This document shows positions 11,230-19,752 of a DNA stretch of 64,000 nt, in pieces (position 1 is the stretch's first letter; every line of letters begins with the position of its first letter). The notes under the pieces were generated by a model that searched no databases, was not told the DNA's origin, and saw only the letters and a program-made list of their open reading frames with translations. Both the position numbers and the translations under genes were made by a program. Source of the stretch: Sphingomonas sp. AP4-R1 (lineage in GTDB: Bacteria > Pseudomonadota > Alphaproteobacteria > Sphingomonadales > Sphingomonadaceae); the NCBI RefSeq assembly GCF_013113735.1, contig NZ_CP053346.1, positions 2,060,001-2,124,000 on the forward strand, written 5' to 3'.

Positions 11230-12177
11230 ATGACGATGAAAATTGCCCTCGCCGGTGCCGGCGCTTTTGGTGAAAAGCATCTCGATGCGCTGAAGCTGAT
11301 CGACGATGTCGAGGTGATCTCGGTCGTCGGTCGCGAGATCGAGCCGACCAAAGCGGTCGCCGCCAAATATGGCATCGGCCATGCCTGCACCGATCTGGCC
11401 GAGGCGCTGGCGCAGCCCGGTCTCGACGCCGTGATCCTCGCGACCCCCACGCAGATGCACGCCGCCCAGGCGATCCAGTGCATGGAAGCGGGCAAGCATG
11501 TCGAGGTCGAGATCCCGCTCTGCGACAATCTGGCGGATGGCGAGCGCGTGCTGGAGCTGCAGAAGCGGACCGGCCTCGTCTGCATGGTCGGCCATACGCG
11601 CCGCTTCAATCCCAGCCACCAATATATCCACAACAAGATCGTGGCGGGCGACATCGCCGTCCAGCAGATGGACGTGCAGACCTATTTCTTTCGCCGGAAG
11701 AACATCAACGCCAAGGGCGAGGCGCGCAGCTGGACCGATCATCTGCTGTGGCATCACGCCGCGCACACGGTCGATCTGTTCGCCTATCAGGCGGGCCCGA
11801 TCGTGGAGGCGCATGCGCTGCAGGGTCCGATCCATCCCGAACTCGGCATCGCGATGGACATGTCGATCCAGCTCAAGGCCGAAAGCGGCGCGATCTGCAC
11901 GCTCTCGCTGTCGTTCAACAACGATGGCCCGCTGGGCACCTTCTTCCGTTACATCTGCGACAACGGCACCTGGATCGCGCGCTACGACGATCTGGTGACG
12001 GGCAAGGAAGAGCCGGTCGACCTGACCGGCGTGACCGTCTCCAACAACGGCATCGAATTGCAGGACCGCGAATTCATTGCAGCGATCCGCGAAGGGCGCG
12101 AGCCGAACAGCAGCGTCGCCAAGGTGATGCCTTGCTATCGCGTGCTGGCCGATCTGGAAAAGCAGCTGACGAAATAA
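11230..12177 (+). CDS. ligC: 4-carboxy-2-hydroxymuconate-6-semialdehyde dehydrogenase LigC
   Basis: 315 residues, the same length as the SYK-6 enzyme. Gfo/Idh/MocA-fold NADP-dependent dehydrogenase that oxidises the hemiacetal form of CHMS to PDC. Rossmann motif IALAGAGAFGEKHLDAL at the N-terminus; ATPTQMHAAQA and EIPLCDN in the middle correspond to the cofactor-binding strands; VGHTRRFNPSH and WHHAAHTVDLFAY line the substrate site. Start ATG 11230 has GAGGAGAAC upstream; ATG 11236 (MKIALAG) is possible. The gene is followed by a strong terminator and closes the plus-strand lig unit. Confidence 0.96.
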   Translation: MTMKIALAGAGAFGEKHLDALKLIDDVEVISVVGREIEPTKAVAAKYGIGHACTDLAEALAQPGLDAVILATPTQMHAAQAIQCMEAGKHVEVEIPLCDNLADGERVLELQKRTGLVCMVGHTRRFNPSHQYIHNKIVAGDIAVQQMDVQTYFFRRKNINAKGEARSWTDHLLWHHAAHTVDLFAYQAGPIVEAHALQGPIHPELGIAMDMSIQLKAESGAICTLSLSFNNDGPLGTFFRYICDNGTWIARYDDLVTGKEEPVDLTGVTVSNNGIELQDREFIAAIREGREPNSSVAKVMPCYRVLADLEKQLTK

Positions 12178-12209
12178 GGGGTTCGGCCCGCCAGCGGGCG
12201 TGAGAAAAG

Positions 12210-12242
12210 GCCCATCGCCTCAGCCGGGGCGATGGGCTTTTT
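12210..12242 (+). terminator. rho-independent terminator after ligC
   Basis: A perfect 10-bp stem (GCCCATCGCC at 12210-12219, GGCGATGGGC at 12228-12237) with an 8-base loop, followed immediately by five T residues. It ends the plus-strand lig transcript 33 bases after the ligC stop and separates it from pobA. Confidence 0.9.
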
Positions 12243-12270
12243 CATGCGGGCTCCATTGCAGGGCAGTCGG

Positions 12271-12295
12271 ATTATGTTATGAAGAATAACATAAT
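12271..12295. promoter_or_regulatory. pobA operator: 10-bp perfect inverted repeat
   Basis: ATTATGTTAT at 12271-12280 and ATAACATAAT at 12286-12295 form a perfect inverted repeat with a 5-base spacer (GAAGA), ending 10 bases before the pobA ATG. A possible -35 TTGCAG (12256-12261) is 16 bases upstream of TATGAA (12278-12283), which places the palindrome over the -10 element, as expected for repression. The core GTTAT-N5-ATAAC recurs in front of ligV at 19756-19770. Confidence 0.75.
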
Positions 12296-12305
12296 AGAGG
12301 AGAGA

Positions 12306-13478
12306 ATGGTGACCCGTCAGGTTGCGATCATCGGGGCCGGTCCGTCCGGCCTGCTGCTCGGTCATTTGCTCAAGGCGGCCGGGATCGACGTCGTCATCAT
12401 CGAGCGTCAGGCGCAGGCTTATGTCGAGGCGCGCATCCGCGCGGGCGTGCTGGAGACCGTGACCACCGATCTGATGCGCCGGCTCGGCATCGATGCGCGC
12501 ATGAACGCCGATGGCCTGATCGAGGACGGCTTCAACCTCGCCAGCGGCGACCAGCTGATCCGCATCGACATCAAGCGGCTGACCGGCCGCCACGTGACCG
12601 TTTACGGCCAGACCGAGCTGACGCGCGACCTGTTCGCCGCCGCGCAGGAGCGCGGGCTGGAAGCGATCTGCGAGGCCAGCGATCTGGCGATCCACGATGC
12701 CGAGGGTGCGCCCTTCGTGACCTTCGTGCGGGGCGGCGCGATCCAGCGGATCGACGCGCAGTTCGTGATCGGCTGCGATGGCTTCCACGGTCCCTCGCGC
12801 CGCCTGATCGCGGACGCCGGCGGGGCGAAATCGTTCGAGCGGGAATATCCGTTCGGCTGGCTCGGCATCCTCGCCGATGTGCCGCCCTGCCACCCGGAGC
12901 TGATCTACGCGAACACGGACGACGGCTTCGCGCTCGCCTCGATGCGCTCGCCCACGCGCAGCCGCTATTATGTGCAGGTGCCCCTCACCGAGACATTGGA
13001 GAACTGGCCCGAGGACCGGCTGTGGGATGAGCTGGCGAGGCGCTTCGATCCGATCTGCGATTTCGGCGTGACGCGCGGGCCCGCGCTGGAAATGTCGATC
13101 GCGCCGCTGCGTTCGTTCGTGTTCGAGACGATGCGACACGGGCGGCTGTTTCTGGCGGGTGACGCGGCGCATATCGTGCCGCCGACGGGCGCCAAGGGGC
13201 TGAACCTTGCCGCGTCCGATGTCGCCTATCTCTCCGATGCCTTGGTCGATTATTTCCGCTCGGGCAGCGAGGAAGGGCTGATCGGCTATGAGAGAAAGGC
13301 GCTTTCGCGCATCTGGAAGGCGGAGCGCTTCAGCTGGTATCTCACCAAGCTGATGCACCGGTTCCCCGAGGATGGCCCGTTCGAGCATCGCATGCAGGCG
13401 GCCGAACTGGATTATGTCGCCCAGTCCGAAACGATGCAGACCGTGATCGCGGAGAATTATGTCGGCCTGCCGCTTTAG
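12306..13478 (+). CDS. pobA: 4-hydroxybenzoate 3-monooxygenase PobA
   Basis: 390 residues (PobA is usually about 390-395). Class A flavoprotein monooxygenase that hydroxylates 4-hydroxybenzoate to protocatechuate with NAD(P)H and O2. FAD-binding VAIIGAGPSGLLLGHLL at the N-terminus, the RIRAGVLE segment typical of PobA, VIGCDGFHGPSR (DG motif) and RLFLAGDAAHIVPPTGAKG (second FAD/ribityl motif). ATG 12306 is chosen over an upstream in-frame ATG (12279) because it has GAGGAGAGA directly before it and the upstream one lies inside the operator palindrome. It feeds the LigABC pathway encoded just upstream. Confidence 0.95.
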   Translation: MVTRQVAIIGAGPSGLLLGHLLKAAGIDVVIIERQAQAYVEARIRAGVLETVTTDLMRRLGIDARMNADGLIEDGFNLASGDQLIRIDIKRLTGRHVTVYGQTELTRDLFAAAQERGLEAICEASDLAIHDAEGAPFVTFVRGGAIQRIDAQFVIGCDGFHGPSRRLIADAGGAKSFEREYPFGWLGILADVPPCHPELIYANTDDGFALASMRSPTRSRYYVQVPLTETLENWPEDRLWDELARRFDPICDFGVTRGPALEMSIAPLRSFVFETMRHGRLFLAGDAAHIVPPTGAKGLNLAASDVAYLSDALVDYFRSGSEEGLIGYERKALSRIWKAERFSWYLTKLMHRFPEDGPFEHRMQAAELDYVAQSETMQTVIAENYVGLPL

Positions 13479-13515
13479 GCTGGCCGCCCATCTGAATCCG
13501 TTTGCTTCGAGCGAA

Positions 13516-13576
13516 GGTTCGAGCCTGTCGAGAACCGACGTCGAGAAGGGTTCTCGACAAGCTCGAACCAAACGGG
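13516..13576. repeat. intergenic inverted repeat, family B relative
   Basis: GGTTCGAGCCTGTCGAGAAC and its complement (GTTCTCGACAAGCTCGAACC) form a long hairpin between pobA and the aldo/keto reductase gene. The GAGC.TGTCGA wording matches the family B copies elsewhere in the window. It may also serve as a terminator for pobA. Confidence 0.7.
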
Positions 13577-13616
13577 GTGATTTCGTGTCGCCCTTACCTG
13601 CTCTAAAGGCCACGGC

Positions 13617-14624
13617 ATGACTCTCCCCTCCCGCAACATCGGCCCGTTCGAGGTCTCCGCCGTCAGCCTCGGCTGCATGAATCTCAGCCACGCTTATGGC
13701 GGCTATCCGACCGAGGAGGAGGCGGTGCGCCTGCTCAATCGCGCGCTCGATCTGGGCGTGACGATGCTGGATACCGCCGCGCTCTATGGCGATGGCGAGA
13801 ATGAGAAGCTCGTCGGCCGGGCGGTGATGCACCGCCGCTCCGAATTCACGCTCGCCAGCAAATGCGTGCTGGGCATGTTCGATGGCAAGCGCGGGCTGGA
13901 CGGCCGGCCCGAGGCGATCGCGGCCACGCTGGAGGGCGCGCTCCAGCGGCTCGGCACCGATCATATCGATCTCTATTATCTCCACCGTCTCGACGCGAAC
14001 GTGCCGATCGAGGAGTCGGTCGGCGCGCTGGTTCGCGCGAAGGACGCGGGCAAGATCGGCGCGATCGGCATCAGCGAGATGTCGGCGGCCACCTTGCGCC
14101 GCGCGCATGCGGTGCATCCGATCGCGGCGATCCAGAATGAATATTCGCCCGCCGTCCGCAACGTGGAGATGGGGGTGCTGGCGGCGTGCCGCGAACTGGG
14201 CACGGCGATGGTCGCCTTCTCGCCCGTCGTGCGCGGGCTGCTGGCCGGCGCGGTCCGATCGGCCGATTACGGGCCGGGCGATATACGGCGCGCGATGCCG
14301 CGCTTCGTGGAGCCGCAGCTGTCCGAAAATCTGAAGCTGGTCGATGCGTTCGATCGGATCGCGGCCGAGGCGGGGCTGACTCCGGCGCAACTCGCGATCG
14401 GCTGGGTGATCGCGCAGGACCCGACTGTGATCGCGCTGCCGGGCACGAAGAATATCGCGCATCTGGAAGAGGATGTGGCGACGCTGACGAAGCCGATCCC
14501 GCAGGATGCGATCGAGGTGGTGACGGCTCTGTTCCCGTACAATGCGATGAAGGGGCCGCGTTATGCGGCGCTGATGCAGTCGCAGGTGGATACGGAAACG
14601 TTGCCGGACGAAGAGCTGGCCTGA
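13617..14624 (+). CDS. aldo/keto reductase
   Basis: 335 residues, NADPH-dependent AKR of the (beta/alpha)8 type. The catalytic tetrad is visible: Asp in MLDTAALYG with the Tyr of LYG, Lys in TLASKCV and His in YYLHRLD. The C-terminal cofactor segment ALPGTKNIAHLEEDV is also typical. Start ATG 13617. It stands between pobA and the ferulate block and converges with ferA, so it has no clear operon partner. Reduction of aromatic aldehydes such as vanillin is a plausible role by location, but this family is broad (the closest well-known relatives act on pyridoxal or simple aldehydes), so the substrate is open. Confidence 0.85.
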   Translation: MTLPSRNIGPFEVSAVSLGCMNLSHAYGGYPTEEEAVRLLNRALDLGVTMLDTAALYGDGENEKLVGRAVMHRRSEFTLASKCVLGMFDGKRGLDGRPEAIAATLEGALQRLGTDHIDLYYLHRLDANVPIEESVGALVRAKDAGKIGAIGISEMSAATLRRAHAVHPIAAIQNEYSPAVRNVEMGVLAACRELGTAMVAFSPVVRGLLAGAVRSADYGPGDIRRAMPRFVEPQLSENLKLVDAFDRIAAEAGLTPAQLAIGWVIAQDPTVIALPGTKNIAHLEEDVATLTKPIPQDAIEVVTALFPYNAMKGPRYAALMQSQVDTETLPDEELA

Positions 14625-14640
14625 GCTTTTCTCAATCCCC

Positions 14641-14746
14641 ACCCGTCATGCTGAACTTGGTTCAGCATCCATGACCCGACGATAGCGACCGGCCGTTGGC
14701 CGAGAGGGCGGGCGATGGACCCTGAAACGAGTTCAGGGTGACGGGT
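14641..14746. repeat. intergenic hairpin repeat, family C, copy 1
   Basis: Left half has GTCATGCTGAAC-TTG-GTTCAGCAT, right half has CCTGAAACGAGTTCAGGGTGAC. The outer ACCCGTCA and TGACGGGT are complementary, so the element can fold as two hairpins in one large stem. It lies between the convergent aldo/keto reductase and ferA genes. A second copy is at 55721-55812. Confidence 0.75.
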
Positions 14747-14767
14747 AGTGGGAGTGAGGCGGGGGCT

Positions 14768-16882
14768 TCACTCCGCCAAAATCAGCGCATCCAGCGCAAC
14801 CGCGCCCTGGCCCTTGGGATAGACCACCACCGGGTTGAGATCGATCTCGCGGATGCCGGGCGTGCCCTCCAGCAGGCGGCCGAGATTGGCGATCAGATCG
14901 GCCACGGCGTCCACATCCAGCGCTGGGGAACCGCGCCAGCCGTCGAGCAGCGCGCCGCTCTTCAGCGCGCGCAGCTCCGCCACGATCTCGTCGTGCGAGA
15001 GACCGGGTGGCAGCAGGCGCACGTCCTGCAGGATCTCCGCCTGCACGCCGCCGAAGCCGACGAGGATCACAGGCCCCCAATCGGGATCGTTGCGCGCACC
15101 CACGATCAGTTCCAGCCCACGCGCGCCCATCGCCTCGATCAGCCCGCCGTCGAGCAGGATGGCCGCATCATAGGCCTTCACATTGGCGAACAGGCGTTCC
15201 CACGCCGCCTCCAGCGCATCATCGTCGGCGATGTTGAGGATCACGCCGCCCGCGTCGCTCTTGTGGCTCAATGCCTGCGCCTGCGCCTTGAGCACGACGG
15301 GATAGCCGAGCCCGGCCGCCACGCGCCTGGCCTCCGCCACGTCGGCCGCGAAACCACCGCGCGGGAAGGGGATGCCGATCGGGGCGAGCAGGTCCTTCGC
15401 GCGATATTCGGGGATCACGCCGCCGTGGGGCAGCGTGGCTGCGATCGGCGCGGCGGTCGCGGCATCCGAAGCCGCCTTCGCCGACGACAATTTCGCGATC
15501 GCGCGGAAGGCACGGTCGGGCGAGGGAAAGTAAGCGACATCCATCTCGCGCAGCGCCGCCAGATAAGCGGGCGGCACGGGTGCGCCATCGTCCAGCCCGG
15601 CGAAGATGATCGGCTTGTCCGCATCCAGCGCGCGCAGCGTTTCGATGATCGGCTCGAACTTCAGGCGGGCCGTCATCTCGTCGGTCTGGATAATGGCCAG
15701 CACCACGCTGCCATAAGCGGGATCGGCCAGCAGCGGAATCAAGGTCCGGCGATAGAGATCGGGATCGACCAGAGACTGCGCGGTCAGGTCCATCGGATTG
15801 CTGATGCCGATGAAGTCGGGCACCGCCGCGCGCAGCGCCGCCGCCGTTTCGTCAGCAGGGGCGGGGAGGGGCAGAGCGAGGTTCTCGCACAGATCCAGCG
15901 TCAGCGCCTTGAACGCGCCGGATTCGGCCAGCACGGCGGTACCGGACGCCATCCGCCCCGCGCGGATCGCGAGATCCAGCACGTCGCCCAGTTCCTCGAT
16001 ACTGTCGACCAGCACGACGCCCGCGCGCGTCACCAAAGTCTTCATCACCTGCCAGTCGCCGGCCATCGCGCCGGTATGCGTGGCGGCGGATTCGCGCGCG
16101 GCGCTGGATTTTCCGGGATGGAGCAGCACGATCTGTTTGCCCGCCGCGCCCGCCCGCTCGGCCAGCGCGAGGAAGCGTTTCGGGCTGCGGAACTGCTCGA
16201 CGATCATGCCGATCGCCCGCGTCTGCGGCTCGTCCAGCAGATAAGCGAGATAATCCTCGACCCCGCTCGCCGCCTCGTTGCCGGTGGAAACGGAGATGGA
16301 GATGCCCAGATCCTTGGCCATCAGCACCGTGCCCAGCACCACCGCCATCGCGCCCGATTGGGAGACGATGCCGACGCCGGGGCCGGCGAGCCTTTGCGCG
16401 GGCGTCTCGACGAAGGTGAGCGGCACACCGTCGAGATAATTGACGAGGCCCAGGCAGTTCGGCCCCAGCACGACCATGCCATGCGCGGCGGCGATGCGGG
16501 CCACTTCGGCCTGCGCCGCCATGCCTTCCTCGCCACCCTCGGCGAAACCGGCCGAGAAGATCACGGCCGCGCCCACGCCGCGCGCCGCCAGCTCCCGGAT
16601 CGCGCCGAGGACGGCCGCGCCGGGGATGGCCAGCACGGCCGCGTCCACGCCTTCGGGCAGTTCCGCGATCGCGCCCAGCGCCTGCCGGCTGCCGATCACC
16701 GGCCGCTTGGGATTGATCAGGTGGATGTCCCCGGCGAAGCCGTGCCGCTCCAGATTGCGCAGCACGCTGTTGCCGAGCGCGCCCGGCTTTTCGGACGCCC
16801 CGACGATGACGACGGAGCGGGCCTTCAGCAGGCGATCGAGCGAGCGCGCCTGCGGCGGCGCGAGAGTGTCGGCGGCGGCCAT
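14768..16882 (-). CDS. ferA: feruloyl-CoA synthetase FerA (NDP-forming acyl-CoA synthetase family)
   Basis: 704 residues, fused alpha-beta acyl-CoA synthetase (NDP forming). Order: CoA-binding domain (~15-130; SVVIVGASEKPGALGNSVLRN), succinyl-CoA-ligase-like domain (PNCLGLVNY, GIVSQSGAMA), a THTGAMAGD segment near residue 270 with the phospho-accepting histidine, and a C-terminal ATP-grasp domain (~480-704; YPVVLKAQAQALSHKSDAGGV, ending EIDLNPVVVYPKG). SYK-6 FerA belongs to this class, unlike the AMP-forming Fcs of pseudomonads. Ten bases separate it from ferB, which uses its product, so the assignment rests on family plus context. It would activate ferulate and other hydroxycinnamates. Confidence 0.85.
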   Translation of the reverse strand: MAAADTLAPPQARSLDRLLKARSVVIVGASEKPGALGNSVLRNLERHGFAGDIHLINPKRPVIGSRQALGAIAELPEGVDAAVLAIPGAAVLGAIRELAARGVGAAVIFSAGFAEGGEEGMAAQAEVARIAAAHGMVVLGPNCLGLVNYLDGVPLTFVETPAQRLAGPGVGIVSQSGAMAVVLGTVLMAKDLGISISVSTGNEAASGVEDYLAYLLDEPQTRAIGMIVEQFRSPKRFLALAERAGAAGKQIVLLHPGKSSAARESAATHTGAMAGDWQVMKTLVTRAGVVLVDSIEELGDVLDLAIRAGRMASGTAVLAESGAFKALTLDLCENLALPLPAPADETAAALRAAVPDFIGISNPMDLTAQSLVDPDLYRRTLIPLLADPAYGSVVLAIIQTDEMTARLKFEPIIETLRALDADKPIIFAGLDDGAPVPPAYLAALREMDVAYFPSPDRAFRAIAKLSSAKAASDAATAAPIAATLPHGGVIPEYRAKDLLAPIGIPFPRGGFAADVAEARRVAAGLGYPVVLKAQAQALSHKSDAGGVILNIADDDALEAAWERLFANVKAYDAAILLDGGLIEAMGARGLELIVGARNDPDWGPVILVGFGGVQAEILQDVRLLPPGLSHDEIVAELRALKSGALLDGWRGSPALDVDAVADLIANLGRLLEGTPGIREIDLNPVVVYPKGQGAVALDALILAE

Positions 16883-16892
16883 GATCGCGTCC

Positions 16893-17729
16893 TCAGGCCT
16901 TCTGCTTGGAGAGATCATAGGCGCCAAGACCCGGCTTGTAGGTCTTGTCGTCGATGAACTGCTTGATGCCTTCCTTGCGGCCCTCATTGTCGTAGCTGTT
17001 GGCCGCTTCCTGCGCGCGGATCAGATAATCCTCGGCATTGTCGTAGCTCATCTCGCGGACGCGCCGGATGGCGTCCTTGGTGGCCTTCAGCGCGACCGGA
17101 TTCTTGGTGAGCAGCTTCTGCGCGACCGCGCTCACGCGATCCTTCAGCTCCGCCAGCGGCACGGCTTCGTTGACGAAGCCCCATTCCACCGCCGTCTTGC
17201 CGTCGATATTCTCGCCCATCAGCGAATGATACATGGCGCGGCGGAACGAGGTGAGTTCGGTCGCCACCTTGGCGGCGCCGCCGCCGGGCAGGATGCCCCA
17301 GTTGATTTCGGACAGGCCGAACTGGGCATCCTCCGCCGCGAAGGCGAGGTCGCAGGCGAAGAGCGGGCCATAGCCGCCGCCGAAGCACCAGCCATTGACC
17401 ATCGCGATCGTCGGCTTCTGATACCAGCGCAGGCGCCGCCACCAGCCATAGCTTTCGCGCTGGGCGCCGCGCGTCCCGCCCAGCCCCTTGGCCTCGGTCT
17501 CGCGGAAATATTCCTTCAGATCCATCCCCGCCGTCCAGGCCGAGCCTTCGCCGGTGAGGACGAGGACGCCGACGTCGTCGCGAAACTCCAGCTCGTCCAG
17601 CACCTGCATCATGCGGCGGTTGAGGCGCGGGCTCATCGCGTTGCGCTTGTCGGGACGGTTGAGCTTCACCCACGCCACGCGATCGATGACCTCGAAGGCG
17701 ACGGTATCGAGTTCGGTCTGGTCGGTCAT
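16893..17729 (-). CDS. ferB: feruloyl-CoA hydratase/lyase FerB (HCHL)
   Basis: 278 residues, crotonase superfamily. It hydrates feruloyl-CoA and then cleaves it by retro-aldol to vanillin and acetyl-CoA. Marks of the HCHL group rather than of generic enoyl-CoA hydratase: WTAGMDLKEYFRETE, the tryptophan-rich ESYGWWRRLRWYQKPTIA, VNGWCFGGGYGPLFACD (oxyanion loop) and FGLSEINWGILPGGG with the catalytic glutamate. Start ATG 17729 follows a GGAGTC-like site. It is cotranscribed with DUF3237 (22 bases upstream) and ferA (10 bases downstream). Confidence 0.92.
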   Translation of the reverse strand: MTDQTELDTVAFEVIDRVAWVKLNRPDKRNAMSPRLNRRMMQVLDELEFRDDVGVLVLTGEGSAWTAGMDLKEYFRETEAKGLGGTRGAQRESYGWWRRLRWYQKPTIAMVNGWCFGGGYGPLFACDLAFAAEDAQFGLSEINWGILPGGGAAKVATELTSFRRAMYHSLMGENIDGKTAVEWGFVNEAVPLAELKDRVSAVAQKLLTKNPVALKATKDAIRRVREMSYDNAEDYLIRAQEAANSYDNEGRKEGIKQFIDDKTYKPGLGAYDLSKQKA

Positions 17730-17751
17730 GCGGGACTCCTTCGGAAGTAGG

Positions 17752-18270
17752 TCAGTCGACGGAGAAGACGTCGATCTGGACGGTGTCGGGATTGCGGATG
17801 CCGCGCGCGACGAACACGGTGCGGCGCAGCCAGTCATGGGGTCCGTCCGCCACGCTCATGCGTGGGGTGGTGCGGAAATAATAAGCGTCGGGGCCGACCG
17901 GCTCGCCGCGCGCCAGCTTCGCGGACACGTCGGGCGAGGCGACGCGGACGCCGGGATTGAGGATGTCGATCACGGTGCCGTCGCGGGCCTTCAGCGTGTA
18001 GCGCGTGTCGATGATCGTGAGGCCGTCGGCGCCGATCGTCTGCCAGTCGCCGCCGCCGGGCAGAACGATGCCTTCCAGCTTCGGTCCGCTGACAGTGCCG
18101 CCCGTGATCGGCACGAAACGCTTGCGGCGTCCGTCGACGATTCCCTGCTCGATCGGGTCCGCCAGCGTCACTGCGATCGTGAACGCATAATGGAGGCCGG
18201 GCGCGGGGGGCGCAGGCAAAGCCGTGGCGCCCGCGGCGACAGCCGCGGTGATTATGGCCAGTGTCAGCAT
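17752..18270 (-). CDS. exported DUF3237 protein in ferulate operon
   Basis: 172 residues. A signal-peptide-like N-terminus (MLTLAIITAAVAAGATALPAP) precedes a DUF3237 beta-barrel-like domain: FTIAVTLADPI, RRKRFVPITGGTVSGPKLEG, GGDWQTIGADGLTIIDTRYTL and YYFRTTPRMSV. The function of DUF3237 is not established. It lies between ligV and ferB with gaps of only about 21 bases, so it belongs to the ferulate operon. The predicted export suggests a periplasmic role with the substrate, for example binding or isomerisation of a hydroxycinnamate or handling of its ester. That is inference from context only. Confidence 0.8.
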   Translation of the reverse strand: MLTLAIITAAVAAGATALPAPPAPGLHYAFTIAVTLADPIEQGIVDGRRKRFVPITGGTVSGPKLEGIVLPGGGDWQTIGADGLTIIDTRYTLKARDGTVIDILNPGVRVASPDVSAKLARGEPVGPDAYYFRTTPRMSVADGPHDWLRRTVFVARGIRNPDTVQIDVFSVD

Positions 18271-18291
18271 GGGCTGATCCTTGGGTTGTGG

Positions 18292-19734
18292 TCAGATCGG
18301 GTAGTGGCCCGGCTGCGTCTCGATCGTGATCCAGCGCAGTTCGGTGAAGCTCTCGATCCCGGCCTTGCCGCCGAAGCGGCCATAGCCGGAGGCCTTCACG
18401 CCGCCGAAGGGCATCTGCGCCTCGTCATGCACGGTCGGGCCATTGACGTGGCAGATGCCGGACTTGATCTGGCGGGCCACACGGAGGCCGCGCGCCGTAT
18501 CCCTCGTGAAGACGGCGGCGGAGAGGCCATAGTCTGTGTCGTTGGCGAGCGTGATCGCCTCGGCCTCGTCCTTCGCGCGGATGATGCCGACGACCGGGCC
18601 GAAGCTCTCGTCGCGAAACAGCTTCATCGCGGGCGTGACCCGGTCCACCACATGCGCGGGCATCAGCACGCCCTTCGCCTCACCCCCCACCAGCAGGGAA
18701 GCGCCAGCGGCGAGCGCATCGTCGATCAGGCCCTTCACATGATCGACCGTCTTCTGATCGACCACGGCGCCCAGCGGCGTCTTGCCCTCGCGCGGATCGC
18801 CGACGGGCATGGAGGCGACCTTCGCCTTGAACTTCTCAGCAAAGGCATCGGCCACGGCATCGACGACGATGATCCGCTCGGTCGACATGCAGATCTGGCC
18901 ACTGTTCATGAAGGCCCCGAAGGCGGCGGCCTTCACCGCCTCATCGAGATCGGCATCGTCCAGCACGATCAGGGGAGCCTTGCCGCCCAGTTCCAGCAGC
19001 ACCGGCTTCAGATGCTCGGCCGCGCGCTTGGCGATGATCTTGCCCACATGGGTCGAGCCGGTGAAGTTGATGCGGCGCACTTCGGGGTGATCGATCAGCG
19101 CGCCGACAATCTCGGCCGCATCGACCGGGGCGTTGGTGACGATGTTGACCGTGCCTTCGGGGAAGCCCGCCTCCGCGAATGCCTCGATGATCAGGCTGTG
19201 CGTGCGCGGGCATTGCTCGGAGGCCTTGAGCACTACCGTATTGCCACAGGCGAGCGGCACGGCGATCGCGCGCACGCCGAGGATGATCGGCGCGTTCCAC
19301 GGCGCGATGCCGAGAATCACGCCGACGGGCTCACGCAGCGCCATCGCGATGCAGCCGGGCTTGTCGGAGGGGATCACTTCGCCGCTGATCTGGGTGGTGA
19401 GGGCGGCGGCCTCGCGCACCATGCCGACGGCCAGCATCAGGTTGAAGCGGACCCAGCCCTCGGTCGCGCCGATCTCGCCCATCATGGCATCGACGAAGGC
19501 ATCGGCCTTGGCGGCGAGCGCGTCGGCGGCCTTGGTCAGGATCGCGCGGCGGGCATTGGGGCCGAGTGCGGACCAGGTGGGGAAGGCGGCGGCTGCGGCA
19601 TCGGCGGCGGCATGGGCGTCCGCCACGGTGGCGGAGGTGACGGTGGTCGCGACTTCGCCGGTAACGGGATTCAATCGCTGGAACAGGGCTGGGCCATCCG
19701 CTTTCCGGGGCGCTGCCTCGCTGATCGTCGCCAC
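18292..19734 (-). CDS. ligV: vanillin dehydrogenase-type aldehyde dehydrogenase (LigV)
   Basis: 480 residues, NAD(P)-dependent ALDH that should oxidise vanillin to vanillate. VGVILGIAPWNAPIILGVRA (cofactor/transition-state asparagine), NFTGSTHVGK, LLELGGKAPLIVLDDADLD (general-base glutamate), FMNSGQICMSTERI (catalytic cysteine) and ESFGPVVGIIRA are visible. The GTG at 19734 is chosen: it gives the length of known LigV and has AAGGAG six bases upstream; the only upstream ATG would read through the operator. It is the first gene of the minus-strand ligV-DUF3237-ferB-ferA unit. Confidence 0.9.
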   Translation of the reverse strand: MATISEAAPRKADGPALFQRLNPVTGEVATTVTSATVADAHAAADAAAAAFPTWSALGPNARRAILTKAADALAAKADAFVDAMMGEIGATEGWVRFNLMLAVGMVREAAALTTQISGEVIPSDKPGCIAMALREPVGVILGIAPWNAPIILGVRAIAVPLACGNTVVLKASEQCPRTHSLIIEAFAEAGFPEGTVNIVTNAPVDAAEIVGALIDHPEVRRINFTGSTHVGKIIAKRAAEHLKPVLLELGGKAPLIVLDDADLDEAVKAAAFGAFMNSGQICMSTERIIVVDAVADAFAEKFKAKVASMPVGDPREGKTPLGAVVDQKTVDHVKGLIDDALAAGASLLVGGEAKGVLMPAHVVDRVTPAMKLFRDESFGPVVGIIRAKDEAEAITLANDTDYGLSAAVFTRDTARGLRVARQIKSGICHVNGPTVHDEAQMPFGGVKASGYGRFGGKAGIESFTELRWITIETQPGHYPI

Positions 19735-19752
19735 GCTGCTCTCCTTCGTCTT

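Noticed and set aside
12135..14642. 835-codon open frame on minus across ligC end, pobA and the aldo/keto reductase gene
   Set aside because: Spans three well-supported genes and a terminator on the other strand; low-complexity Arg-rich sequence. A shadow.
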